Positions 34,273-43,459 are shown, numbered from the stretch's first letter. The stretch: DNA of 64,000 bases from Arthrobacter sp. H-02-3 (GCF_003097355.1 NZ_PYUI01000020.1:1-64000), one strand, 5' to 3'. Notes: generated from the sequence alone by a model not told the origin. Numbers and translations: made by a program.

Positions 34273-35322
34273 TTACCGGCTGCGGCGCAGGGCAGCGGGA
34301 GTCAGTTCGCGGGGGGTCCGGCCGTTGTCGCGCTCCAGGAACGTGGTTCCGGGAGCCACGGCACGGTCGATCTGGTCCAAGACCGCATCGCTGAGGATGG
34401 TCGCCGCGGACTTGAGGTAGGCGTCCAGGTGCTCGCGGGTGCGTGGGCCAATGATCACCGATGCGATGCCCGGGTGGTTAAGGGCGAAGGCCAGTGCGAG
34501 GTCCGGGACACTGATCCCGGCGGCGTCCGCAATCTGTCCCAGCTGCTCTGCAGCTGCGAACTTCAGGGCGTTCTCGGGCGCGCCGACGTCGAACCGGCCT
34601 TCCCAGACGCGGGCGGCCCGCACGGAGCCGGGCTGCGGATGGCCGGCCCGGTAGGCGCCGTTCAACCAGCCGGCCGCGAGGGGCCCGTAGCTCAAGACGC
34701 CCAGCCCGTACTTGCGGGCCACCGGCAGCGTGGTGCGTTCCACTAGCCGAATCAGCGCCGAGTACGGAACCTGTTCGGTCAGCGGCGGGGTGAGGTTGTG
34801 CCGTTGTGCGAGCAGTTGTGCCTCTACCACTTGGTCCGCGCTGAAGGTACTGGTGCCGTAGTAGCGGATTTTGCCCTGTCGGACGAGGTCGTCCAGGGCT
34901 GTGATGGTTTCGAGGAGGTCCGTGTGCGGATCGGGCCGGTGCGCCTGATAGAGGTCGATGTAGTCGGTGCCCAAGCGCCGCAGGCTGCCTTCAACGGCTT
35001 CAAAGATCCAGCGCCGCGAGTTGCCGGCGTGCAGCGGGTTCTCGCCGATCTGGCCGTGGAACTTGGTGGCTAGCACAATGTCGCTGCGCCGGCCGGCGAT
35101 GGCCTCACCTACGATCTCCTCGCTGCGTCCCTGGTTGTAGGCGTCAGCAGTGTCGATCGTGTTGATGCCCGCGTCCAGGGCTGCGCGGATGATTTCCAGT
35201 GACTCGGGGCGTTCGGTGGGGCCGCCGAAGTTCATGGTGCCCAGCGTGAGCCGGCTTACCAGGACGCCGCTGCGGCCAAGGTAGCCGTAATCGGCCGTCC
35301 GCGGTGTGGATGCTTCAGTCAT
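34273..35322 (-). CDS. Aldo/keto reductase, second paralog
   Basis: 349 residues from ATG 35322. Motifs: YLGRSGVLVSRLTLGTMNFGG, INTIDTADAYNQGRSEEIVG, VLATKFHG, TDYIDLYQAHRPDP (His of the catalytic tetrad), YYGTSTFSADQV and VIIGPRTREHLDAYL. It is a different subclass from the adjacent reductase (33197-34213), so the two probably handle different carbonyl compounds. Separated by 43 bp from the DszC-like gene and 59 bp from the other reductase. Confidence 0.87.
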   Translation of the reverse strand: MTEASTPRTADYGYLGRSGVLVSRLTLGTMNFGGPTERPESLEIIRAALDAGINTIDTADAYNQGRSEEIVGEAIAGRRSDIVLATKFHGQIGENPLHAGNSRRWIFEAVEGSLRRLGTDYIDLYQAHRPDPHTDLLETITALDDLVRQGKIRYYGTSTFSADQVVEAQLLAQRHNLTPPLTEQVPYSALIRLVERTTLPVARKYGLGVLSYGPLAAGWLNGAYRAGHPQPGSVRAARVWEGRFDVGAPENALKFAAAEQLGQIADAAGISVPDLALAFALNHPGIASVIIGPRTREHLDAYLKSAATILSDAVLDQIDRAVAPGTTFLERDNGRTPRELTPAALRRSR

Positions 35323-35365
35323 TTGTTCTCCTCAGGTTTTTGGTGGCTGCGGCAGGCAACCGGGT

Positions 35366-36580
35366 TCAGAACAGGCCGTTCGCGGGCGGCGGCTCGTCGG
35401 CGACCAGCCAGCCGCCCACGGCGGCTGATTTCCAGCCGCGCGGGTTGTGGTTGGCCACAGTCCGGGCGTTGCGCCAGTGCCTGTCAAGGTTGTATTTGCG
35501 GCGCGTGAGTGTTCCGCCGCCGACGTCGAACAGCAGTTCGCCAGCCGCGAGGGCCTGCTCGCCGGCGCCCACGTAGGCTTCCGCGACGGCGATGGTGGCC
35601 CGCACCCCGAGCGGTTCCCCCGGCTCGGCCCAGTAAGCGTCTAGCTGCTCGGCGGCGCTGGCCACCTGTGCCCGTGCGGTGAACGCAGCGGTGGCAATCC
35701 GGCCCACCGCGAGGCGGACGTAGGGATCCTCGGCGCTGCGGGCAGCGGTGGAATGCTTGATCGGGCGTGTGACCGCGCGGACCAGGCGGACGGCGTCGTG
35801 CTGTGCAGCCTCGGCGATCCCCGCGAGGGCGGCGGCCAGGATGAGGTGGGCCAGCGAGCCGTGCGGATGCTGGGTCTGTGCGGTCGACGCATCCACCTCA
35901 TCGGGGTCCACCAGGACGCCGTCCAGACGGGTTGTGCCGCTGGCGGTGAGTCGCTGCCCGACGGCGTCGAAATCGTCGATCAGGTCCACTCCTGCGCCGT
36001 CCGTGGGCACCGTGAAGGTGACCACCCCGCCGTCGTCGTCCACAGCGTTGCCGGAGAACCAGCGGGCGTGCAGGCCACCGGTGCTGTAGAACTTTTCGCC
36101 GGTGACCCGGAGGCCGGAGCTGTCGCGGGTGAGTCGGGTGGAGATCTGTCCGGGCTTCCCCGCGGCTTCGTTGCGGGTGCCTGCGAACAGGTCTCCGGCG
36201 AGGACCCGGGCCAGCGTGCGCTCCCGTTTTGCGCCGGTCAGCGTGCCGGTGGCCAGACCGTCGGCGACAAGGAAGCCGGGGCGCAGTGCCTGGGCCACGT
36301 TGGAATCCGCGGCGGCGATATCCACCACGAGCTCAGTGAGTTCGCGGACGGTTGCTCCCGCTCCGCCGTCCTCGCGCGGGACGCGGTAGCGTAGGATGCC
36401 GGCCTCAGCGAGGCTGCGGATTTCCGCGAACGGATGCGTCCGTTCCGCGTCGCGCTGGGCAGAAGTGTCGCGCAACCTGTCAAGGATCGGCACGATGGCA
36501 GCCCGGATCGACGCGGTGGACACAGGTCGAGCCGCCGGCACCGGCTCCTGGCCCGGCGTCGTCCGCTCAGCCACGCTCAT
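35366..36580 (-). CDS. DszC/SfnB-like flavin monooxygenase (acyl-CoA dehydrogenase fold)
   Basis: 404 residues from ATG 36580, overlapping the preceding sulfhydrylase stop. N-terminal helices with THPFAEIRSLAEAGILRYRVPREDGG, middle domain GLRVTGEKFYSTGGLHARWF, and the C-terminal YNLDRHWRNARTVANHNP signature of the DszC/SfnB group. Such enzymes use reduced flavin to oxygenate organosulfur compounds. Paralog of 12587-13813. Confidence 0.82.
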   Translation of the reverse strand: MSVAERTTPGQEPVPAARPVSTASIRAAIVPILDRLRDTSAQRDAERTHPFAEIRSLAEAGILRYRVPREDGGAGATVRELTELVVDIAAADSNVAQALRPGFLVADGLATGTLTGAKRERTLARVLAGDLFAGTRNEAAGKPGQISTRLTRDSSGLRVTGEKFYSTGGLHARWFSGNAVDDDGGVVTFTVPTDGAGVDLIDDFDAVGQRLTASGTTRLDGVLVDPDEVDASTAQTQHPHGSLAHLILAAALAGIAEAAQHDAVRLVRAVTRPIKHSTAARSAEDPYVRLAVGRIATAAFTARAQVASAAEQLDAYWAEPGEPLGVRATIAVAEAYVGAGEQALAAGELLFDVGGGTLTRRKYNLDRHWRNARTVANHNPRGWKSAAVGGWLVADEPPPANGLF

Positions 36581-37962
36581 AGCCCGTCCGCCTGGGTCGG
36601 GGCGGCGGCTCCTCCGCGCTCGCGCAGGGTTGGCGGATTTTCGCCGCGAAGAACGCGGAATCCCCTGTTGAGGTCGGCGATGAGGTCATCTGCATCCTCG
36701 ATCCCCACGGACAGCCGAATCAGGCCCGGCTGGATGCCGGCCAGATCCCGCTCGGACTGGCTGAGCTTCGAGTGTGTAGTGGTAGGCGGGTGCAGGATAA
36801 GCGAGCGGACGTCGCCTACGTGCGTCATCCGGGTAAACACCTCTACCGCGTCGTAGAAAGTCCGGGCGGCGTTCAGTCCGCCGGCCAGGGTGAAGGCGAA
36901 CACTGAGCCTTGACCGGCGGGCAGGTATTTCCGGGCCAGGGAGTGGTACGGGTTGGACTGCAGCCCCGGGTAATCCACGCTGGACACTTCGGGCTGTTGC
37001 TCCAGCCAGATGGCCACGGCCAAGGCGTTGCGGGAATGCCGGTCCAGGCGGAGCGAGAGGGTTTCGATCCCCTGTTGGAGAAGGAATGCGTTGAACGGCG
37101 ACAGGCTGGGGCCGAGGCGGCCGGCCACCACGGCCCGGGTGAAGGCGAAGTTGGCTTTTGCCCCGAACTTGTCGATCCAGGTTGTCCGGTCTGCTGTTCC
37201 CGCATGGATCGGCTCGTGCAGGTGGGGGTACCTGTCAGGGTGCGCGGCCCAGTCGAACCGGCCGGCGTCCACGACCACCCCGCCGATCGAGTTTCCGTGC
37301 CCGGCAAGGAATTTGCTGGTCGAGTGGAGCACAATGTCCGCGCCGTAATCGATGGGCCGCAGCAGGTAGGGCGTGGCCAAGGTGCTGTCAATGGCGAAGG
37401 GGACGTTGTTGGCGTGGGCGGCGTCGGCGATCGCCTCGATGTCGATCAGGTCGTTCTTCGGGTTGGGGATGGCCTCGCCGTAGAACAGCCGGGTGTTGGG
37501 GCGGACGCGGCTGTGCCAGTCATGGGGGTCGTTGGGCCGTTCCACGAACTCCACCTCGATGCCGAACCTGCTGAAGTTGCCGCGGAACAGCGCCCTGGTG
37601 CCCTCGTAGATGCTGGGGGCGCTTAGCACGTGGTCGCCGGACTTGAGCACGCCGAGCAGTCCAGTGCTGACGGCTGCCTGCCCGCTTCCGACCAGGGTAG
37701 CGCCGACGCCGTGGTCCAGTGCGGCGAGGACCTGCTCCACGGCCGCGTTGGTGGGGTTGTTGATCCGTGAGTAGACGTAGCCCGGGTCCGCCCCGGCAAA
37801 GCGTGCCTGGGCGTGATCGAAGTCGTCGAAGACAAAGCCGGCGCTGAGGTACAGCGGGGCGATGCTGGCACCATGCCCCGGGTCTCCCCGATGGCCAGCG
37901 TGCACCTGTTCGGTGGTAAAACCGAACGTATGGTCAATGTAGGTGAGCGTGTTATCTGGCAT
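36577..37962 (-). CDS. metY: O-acetylhomoserine sulfhydrylase (Cys/Met metabolism PLP enzyme)
   Basis: 461 residues from ATG 37962 (an upstream frame to 38208 overlaps the LLM-like gene and is rejected). Cys/Met fold-type I features: THFGF-like start with TEQVHAGHRGD, Y-S-R-I-NNPT, ALDHGVGATLVGSGQAA, the PLP lysine in LHSTSKFLAGHGNSIGG and HVGDVRSLILHP. It makes homocysteine from O-acetylhomoserine and sulfide (or uses other thiols), so it can assimilate sulfur freed by the oxygenases. Its start overlaps the short LLM-like gene by 11 bp. Confidence 0.87.
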   Translation of the reverse strand: MPDNTLTYIDHTFGFTTEQVHAGHRGDPGHGASIAPLYLSAGFVFDDFDHAQARFAGADPGYVYSRINNPTNAAVEQVLAALDHGVGATLVGSGQAAVSTGLLGVLKSGDHVLSAPSIYEGTRALFRGNFSRFGIEVEFVERPNDPHDWHSRVRPNTRLFYGEAIPNPKNDLIDIEAIADAAHANNVPFAIDSTLATPYLLRPIDYGADIVLHSTSKFLAGHGNSIGGVVVDAGRFDWAAHPDRYPHLHEPIHAGTADRTTWIDKFGAKANFAFTRAVVAGRLGPSLSPFNAFLLQQGIETLSLRLDRHSRNALAVAIWLEQQPEVSSVDYPGLQSNPYHSLARKYLPAGQGSVFAFTLAGGLNAARTFYDAVEVFTRMTHVGDVRSLILHPPTTTHSKLSQSERDLAGIQPGLIRLSVGIEDADDLIADLNRGFRVLRGENPPTLRERGGAAAPTQADGL

Positions 37963-38980
37963 GGGCCTGCTGATCCCTGCTTTCGTGTAGTTCCGGCAGC
38001 TCATCAAGGAGTGCGTCGAGCAAGGCGGTGAAGTGGACGGCGCCGGTCCGGACACGGAGGAACGAGTGTGCCGGCAAACCGTCGCGCAGAACCTGGGCAG
38101 CATCGTCGGCCGTTCCCGCAACGACCACACCGGACTCGCCGGTGGCCGCGGGTACTCCCCCGTTGATAACAGAGCGTGGCAGGCTGCCATGCTGGCGTTC
38201 GAGTGCATCCAGGGCCTGGCTCCGGGATGCGGCCGGGATCCAGGTCACGGTGCGGTAGACCGGCACCGCCCCGCTATCCGGAGTGGTCGAGTCCGGGCCG
38301 ATGATTCCGTCCACGGGTCCCCCCAGTGCGGCGGTAACGGCGTCGGCGAGCAGCAACGTGCGGTGCGCGGACGGCAGCGGCACATTCAGGGCTCCTGCAA
38401 CCGAGTAGAACTCGCCAGCGAACGACGCCGGGACAAGGCTTCGCGGGTCCGCGAACCTGCCTGCCTCCCGGTCGCCAATCAGAGCCTCCTCGGGGAAGCT
38501 CACCCACAGCCGCCGGAGGACCGCAACGTACTCCTTAAGGAGCCTGGACCGATCGCCGACCGCTGCTGCAAGACCTGCGGAGGCTCCCGAGGTGACGGGG
38601 TCAAGGCCGTCGGCACGGAGGAACAGGCCTACCTGGCCGCCGGTGATCCGGTTCAGCGACTGGATCCGGCGCGCCAGGTTGAACGGCGCGTTCCTCGACG
38701 TGCTCGCCGTGGCGATCAGCCACGGCCGAGCGTCGGCAGGCCTGGCGACAGTTCCCGCGATATGGGGACCGCGAAGGTCCGCAGTGAGGATTCCGGCGAG
38801 GATGCTGGGGTCCAGACCCGGCCCGCCGCCGTCAACCGTTTCCGGCAGGAGGAGCGGCACTGACCGGGCCGCGGTCACCGCGGCGGCATCCCGGGCGGCC
38901 GATAGCACAGTCCTTGCGGCTTCGGGGTCTGAAACCTCGACGCCGGGAAACTCAACGATGAGCTGCGGCGCGGTGGTCAT
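37952..38980 (-). CDS. Short, divergent LLM-fold protein (342 aa)
   Basis: Starts at ATG 38980, overlapping the LLM stop. Middle segments follow NtaA-type LLMs (TASTSRNAPFNLARRIQSLNR, ITGGQVGLFLRADG, EFYSVAGALNVPLPSAHRTL), but the early strands and the C-terminal GTPEQIADD region are replaced by a shorter, diverged part. Like 26289-27146 it is translated next to a full-length LLM gene. A role as LLM partner or as a specialised oxygenase is possible; neither is shown by sequence. Confidence 0.65.
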   Translation of the reverse strand: MTTAPQLIVEFPGVEVSDPEAARTVLSAARDAAAVTAARSVPLLLPETVDGGGPGLDPSILAGILTADLRGPHIAGTVARPADARPWLIATASTSRNAPFNLARRIQSLNRITGGQVGLFLRADGLDPVTSGASAGLAAAVGDRSRLLKEYVAVLRRLWVSFPEEALIGDREAGRFADPRSLVPASFAGEFYSVAGALNVPLPSAHRTLLLADAVTAALGGPVDGIIGPDSTTPDSGAVPVYRTVTWIPAASRSQALDALERQHGSLPRSVINGGVPAATGESGVVVAGTADDAAQVLRDGLPAHSFLRVRTGAVHFTALLDALLDELPELHESRDQQAHAR

Positions 38981-40266
38981 GCTGCTCCTCCTGAATGTCC
39001 GGCGCCGGCATGCACCGGCGGTTCGCGGCGCACGGCCGGCTGGACGGGCAGGTTCAGGTGCCCGCGAAGAGTGTGGCCTTCATACTCCTCGCGGAAGAGA
39101 CCGCGTCGCTGCAGTTCGGGGATGACGTGGTCCACGAACTGGTCGAACCCGCTGGGCAGTGCATCCGGCATAACATTGAAGCCGTCAGCCGCCCCGGCCC
39201 GGTGCCATCGTTCGATGTCGTCCGCGATCTGCTCGGGAGTTCCCACCACAATGCGGTGGCCGGCACCGCCACCCAGTGTGTGCAGCAACTGCCGGTAGGT
39301 GGGTTTGTCCCGCTCGATGATCCCCAGCACCATCCGATAGAACGTCTGCGACCCCGCCGCGGCTTCCGGTTCGGGGAGTCCCCCACGACGGACCGGCGCG
39401 TCCAGGTCCACGTCTTTCAGGTCGACGCCGAGCTGCCCGCCCAGTCGGCCGATCGCGTACGGCAGCGGCACCAGCCCGGCGAGCAGCCGGCGGCGTTCCT
39501 GCGCCTCGGCCTCGGTACTGCCGATGACGGTGGATAGCCCCGGCAGGATGGCGATCTCCTCCGGACGCCGTCCGAATGCCGCGGCTTGTCCGTCGATGGC
39601 CCGGCGGAAGTCGAGGGCCTCACCGAGGGTCTGCGCCGCGGTGAAGATGACTTCCGCATGCTCTCCGGCGAACCGGATGCCTGCCTTCGATGCACCTGCC
39701 TGCACGACCACCGGGCGGCCCTGCGGCGTCGCCGGGAGGGCACCGGTTTCTCCGGCACCGGCCCAGGCCCGAACCACTTGCGATGTCACCTCGCTGGCGC
39801 GGACGTAGCGGCCGGCATGGTCGGGTTCGCCGGCCAGGCCGAAGTTGGCCGCGGCAGCCGCCCCGGCCGTCGTGACCACGTTCCAGCCGAATCGGCCGCC
39901 GCTCAGGGTGTCCAGGGATGCCAGGCGGGAGGCCAGCTCACCGGGGCCGTTGTAGCTGGAGGAGAACGTGCCGATAAGTCCGATGTGGCTGGTCTCCGCG
40001 GCAATCCTGGCCAGCAGGACGCTGGGCTCGAAGCTGTTGCCCGGCCTGTACTCGAGATCCTTTTCGATGACCGGGCCGTCGGCGAGGAAGACGGCGTCGA
40101 GCTTGGCCGCCTCTGCCTTCTTAGCGATGTCCATATAGTGCTCGACGGTGTAGGCGGAGAGCGGATCGTTCTCCGGTACCCGCCAGGAGCCTCCGAAGAC
40201 TCCGGCGTTGAGGATGTTCACATTGATGTGAATCTGGCCGCCGGGCCGGGGCAAGGGGGCCGTCAC
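38977..40266 (-). CDS. NtaA/SnaA-type FMN-dependent monooxygenase
   Basis: 429 residues from ATG 40266 (ATGA with the binding-protein gene). Landmarks: INVNILNAGVFGGSWRVPEN, KLDAVFLADGPV, SSSYNGPGELASRLASLDTL, GGRFGWNVVTTAG, VVVQAGASKAGIRFAGEHAE and IVVGTPEQIADDIERW. The segment around residue 185 is shorter than in its paralogs: the HxGEFFxV block is largely missing. The substrate pocket may therefore differ. It directly follows the binding protein, suggesting it acts on the imported compound. Confidence 0.86.
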   Translation of the reverse strand: MTAPLPRPGGQIHINVNILNAGVFGGSWRVPENDPLSAYTVEHYMDIAKKAEAAKLDAVFLADGPVIEKDLEYRPGNSFEPSVLLARIAAETSHIGLIGTFSSSYNGPGELASRLASLDTLSGGRFGWNVVTTAGAAAAANFGLAGEPDHAGRYVRASEVTSQVVRAWAGAGETGALPATPQGRPVVVQAGASKAGIRFAGEHAEVIFTAAQTLGEALDFRRAIDGQAAAFGRRPEEIAILPGLSTVIGSTEAEAQERRRLLAGLVPLPYAIGRLGGQLGVDLKDVDLDAPVRRGGLPEPEAAAGSQTFYRMVLGIIERDKPTYRQLLHTLGGGAGHRIVVGTPEQIADDIERWHRAGAADGFNVMPDALPSGFDQFVDHVIPELQRRGLFREEYEGHTLRGHLNLPVQPAVRREPPVHAGAGHSGGAA

Positions 40267-41966
40267 TTTGTCTTCCAGGTGTTGACGAAGTGGTTCCTGG
40301 ACTGGGCGTCGAAGATGATGCCGTCCACGTACTTGGCGTGAGCGATGACCTGCGACGGGTTGTATACGGGGCTGACCAGCGCATACTTCTCCAGCAGCAC
40401 ATCCTGGGCGGCTTTGGCGGCCTGAGCCCTCTTGGCGGGGTCGAGGGTGAGTTCAAGGGCGCCAAGCTTCGTGGTGATCTCGTCGTAGCCGGGGAAGTCC
40501 TTGGTGAGGTAGCTTCCGTTCCCCAGCTTCGGGCTGTACTGGAGGTTCAGGACGCCGGGATCGTTGCGTGAGCGGTTGGCGGCGACCACGTTCCACTCCG
40601 TCTGGGCCTTGGCCACGTTTGCGGAGTAGTCCGGGATCGGGACCACGGTGAGTTGCAGGTCGATGCCGATCTTTTTCAGGTCCTGCTGGATGGACTCGTA
40701 GGCCGGCTTGTTGACCACCAGGTTGTTGATGCCCAGCAGTTTGACGGTGAGGCGCTGGCCATCCTTGACCCGAATGCCGTCGGGTCCGGGTACCCAGCCG
40801 GCATCGTCCAGGATCTTTGCGGCCGCCTGCTGGTCGTACTTCAGAACCGAGCCGCTGTAGTCGGCGTAGCCCTGGACGGAGGGAGCGAGTACCGACGTTG
40901 CGATCGAGTAGGACGGCGTGAGCACGGTTTTCTCGATGGTCTCGCGGTTCCAGCCGAGCTGGATGGCCTTGCGGACGGCGATGTCGTTCGTGGGGAAGAT
41001 CGAGGCGTTGAGGTTGAAGAAGATGGCCGTACCTGAAACCTGACGGGAGATGATCTCGAATCCGGCATCTTTTAGCGGCTGCTCATCGGTGGTGCCGACG
41101 TCCAGTGTGGCGTCGATGGTTCCCGACTTCAGTGACCCGGTGCGGACGCTCGCCTCCGGGATGGTGTTGAAGACGATCTTGTCCAGATAGGCCTCACCGG
41201 TGTGCTTCAGTGCCGGAGGGGACCAGTTGTAGCCCGCGCGTTTGACCAGGACGGTCTTGACCTGGGGCTGCCAGGACTCGTAGACGAACGGGCCGGTGCC
41301 GATCACGTTCTTGGGGTCGGTGCGCTGTTCCGCGCTCTTGGCGAGCGTGGCCAGCGACAGGAAACCCGGCTGGGCGTTGGCCGTGAACGAAGAGGCCTGC
41401 AGGAAGCTGGCGCTGGGCCTGTCGAACCGCACCACGGCCGTGAACTTGTCAGGGGTGAGCGTCTCAATGTAGCCGGGCAGCAGCGTGGCGCCGTTGGGTG
41501 AGATGTTCAGGGCCTTGTCGCCGTGCACGTACTGGTCGAAGTTCGCCTTGACCGCGGCGGCGTTGAACGGTGAACCGTCGCTGAAGGTCACGTCGTCGCG
41601 GAGGTGGAACGTGAACTCGGTGAGTTCGGCGTTGGTCTCCCAGGACTTGGCGAGCCACGGGGTGATGTCGCCGGTTTTGGGGTCCTGCCAGGTCAGCTTG
41701 TCCGTCACGTTGTTGCCGATGATCGACTCGGCGTAGTTCGTGCCCCACTGGGTGTCGGGACTGCGCTGGTAGTCCAGCAGTCCGAACTCCAAAGTGCCGC
41801 CCCGGACGGGTGTCCCGTCGGTGGCGGCGCTTGTCGACGGCACGGCCGACGCTGACACTCCCCACGTGATTCCAAGCGCCACGACCGCTGCCGCACCGAC
41901 GGCCAGCCAGGGCCATTTCTTCCGCGGCGGCCTTCCGCTCTCGATTGATGTACGAAGATCCGACAT
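40263..41966 (-). CDS. ABC transporter substrate-binding protein, family 5
   Basis: 567 residues from ATG 41966. After RPPRKKWP comes a hydrophobic segment (WLAVGAAAVVALGITWGVSA), which acts as signal peptide or membrane anchor; there is no lipobox Cys, unlike the left-hand binding protein. SBP_bac_5 motifs follow: GGTLEFGLLDY, LTEFTFHLRDDVTFSDGSPF, GTGPFVYESWQP. It is the first gene of the run and probably serves the importer at 27143-30712. How it stays at the cell surface without lipidation is open. Confidence 0.85.
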   Translation of the reverse strand: MSDLRTSIESGRPPRKKWPWLAVGAAAVVALGITWGVSASAVPSTSAATDGTPVRGGTLEFGLLDYQRSPDTQWGTNYAESIIGNNVTDKLTWQDPKTGDITPWLAKSWETNAELTEFTFHLRDDVTFSDGSPFNAAAVKANFDQYVHGDKALNISPNGATLLPGYIETLTPDKFTAVVRFDRPSASFLQASSFTANAQPGFLSLATLAKSAEQRTDPKNVIGTGPFVYESWQPQVKTVLVKRAGYNWSPPALKHTGEAYLDKIVFNTIPEASVRTGSLKSGTIDATLDVGTTDEQPLKDAGFEIISRQVSGTAIFFNLNASIFPTNDIAVRKAIQLGWNRETIEKTVLTPSYSIATSVLAPSVQGYADYSGSVLKYDQQAAAKILDDAGWVPGPDGIRVKDGQRLTVKLLGINNLVVNKPAYESIQQDLKKIGIDLQLTVVPIPDYSANVAKAQTEWNVVAANRSRNDPGVLNLQYSPKLGNGSYLTKDFPGYDEITTKLGALELTLDPAKRAQAAKAAQDVLLEKYALVSPVYNPSQVIAHAKYVDGIIFDAQSRNHFVNTWKTK

Positions 41967-42425
41967 GACCCATGCTCCTGTGCCTCCAGCAGCCGGCACC
42001 GGTTGTCCAGCTGTGATGAGTACCGACAGTACAAATGCTCAGGACTCCCTGCACTTTGCGTTGCGGCGCGCTAATCCCGGTGACTAACCACGACGCAGCG
42101 TGTCGAAAACAGTCATTGCAGGGCGCAACTGGAGGCAACAGAGGGCATCGGTTCGTCATGGTTCGCAACTCGTCCCTCCTTTCGGCCGGCCCTGCAAGGT
42201 CAAGAGGGAGATAGCACTACCGGCAACGCGCCGCTATCACGCTTCTCAGTCGGCGTTTCGCGACAGGTAGGTTTTCCTTGCAGGGTTGTGAGTAGGGCGC
42301 CACCCCCTTCGTGTACTTCAAGATCAGGGCCGTGTGCTGGCCCCGAGTGCCGTTAGCCTGGGCAAAAGCTCCTCCAGCGCGGGCCGTTGGTGGTGCACAG
42401 TCTCATCCTGCTGAAAACACGGACC
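41967..42425. promoter_or_regulatory. Promoter region of the long sulfur-type operon, with TTGCAGGG repeats
   Basis: No gene is supported. CATTGCAGGG (42114-42123), CCCTGCAAGG (42190-42199) and CCTTGCAGGG (42276-42285) are related; the last two are exact inverse copies. CGCAACT also occurs twice, at 42124 and 42164. Such spaced copies upstream of the first gene are candidate binding sites for the operon's regulator, which is not encoded nearby. Confidence 0.45.
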
Positions 42426-42950
42426 GGCGGATCGTCCTCGTTGACGGACCGCGCATTTTCTCCCACGGCGGCGCCGAATTCTTCAAGGACGACCCGCAGA
42501 TCCTACAAGTGCGCGGCCAGGCGCCCGACGCCGTCGCCGGCCGGTCCAGCTACAAGTGGGATGCGATCGTGTCCTCTCGGCTGAGCCGCGCAGCGGAAAC
42601 CGCCGACCTGATCGCGGCTGGGCTGGGACTCAGCGCGGCACTCCGCGTACCGGAACTATACCGAGCGAAGCTTCGGACCCGCGGATGGCTGGCAGTCCGG
42701 CCCTGAACTGGACGCGCTGCGCATCCCCGGTGGTTTCCGGGGCGCAGAAAGCGAGCATGGGGCAGCCCGCCCCGGGTTGGCCTCGCTGGAATCCTTGGCC
42801 GGGGAGTTCCACGGCGGCCGTGTAGTGGTCATCTCCCACGGCTCGCTCATCCGTCTGAGCCTCAGCCTCGCCATCGGCCGGGCCGGCAACGCATCGAAAA
42901 CGCCGTGCTCAACCTGGCCTCACGCCGTTGACGGCTGGATCCTCGAATAG
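42426..42950 (+). pseudogene. Histidine-phosphatase-family protein, frameshifted
   Basis: The first part reads RRIVLVDGPRIFSH (normally LVRHGxxxxN) then WDAIVSSRLSRAAETADLIA. After a frameshift near 42660 it continues ERSFGPADGWQSGPELDALR, HGGRVVVISHGSLIRLSLSL and ends with IENAVLNLASRR-type sequence split over two frames. The catalytic RHG at the start has become DGP. Both the loss of the key His and the frameshifts mark it as dead. Confidence 0.7.
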
Positions 42951-43057
42951 TTCAACAGAGAGAAGGGTTCCGCCACCGGTCCGGGCTGAGCTGGCTTGTT
43001 CCGGCTTTGCGTTTCACACCGAATCGAGGACTTGACTCGCGGAGGCGCCGGGTGATC

Positions 43058-43459
43058 TCAGTCTGAAAAGACATAGGTGGTCGCTTGTCCATCGGCGATC
43101 TCGCGGGTGCCCCACCGTTCCACCCCTGCCCACTGGGTTCCTGCCAGGGCCAGTGCCCACGCGTCGGCTTCATCCCAATAGACGGTTCTGGGTCGACGCC
43201 GAGGAATCAAGTGCAGGGCCACGGACACGACGAACGTGGAATGGTCCCGTTGCGGGTTCTGCGTAAACCCCACCACTTCCACACTGACCTCCGGGCTGAC
43301 CACCGATGCCATGGGAATCATCGCGGTAACGGCGCCGTCGACTCCTTCCGTGCCAATGTCCTGATGGGCGAGGGCACCCAACCGCGTACGAAACGACGCC
43401 AGTTCCTCGCCGAAGTTTGCCTCGATCACGTCAGTCAGCGACTGGAGCGGGCCGCCCAC
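43058..43459 (-). CDS. Uncharacterised protein (133 aa) of the flavin reductase operon
   Basis: The most plausible start is GTG 43459, two bases before the preceding stop; the longer frame to 43609 would overlap the upstream gene. The sequence looks like a small alpha/beta protein: VIEANFGEELASFRTRLGAL helix, then alternating strands (VSVEVVGFTQNPQRDHSTFV, VSVALHLIPRRRPRTVYWDE) and ATTYVFSD end. No signal or membrane segment. I do not recognise the family. It is the fourth gene after the flavin reductase; the left-hand copy of the operon lacks it. Confidence 0.5.
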   Translation of the reverse strand: MGGPLQSLTDVIEANFGEELASFRTRLGALAHQDIGTEGVDGAVTAMIPMASVVSPEVSVEVVGFTQNPQRDHSTFVVSVALHLIPRRRPRTVYWDEADAWALALAGTQWAGVERWGTREIADGQATTYVFSD

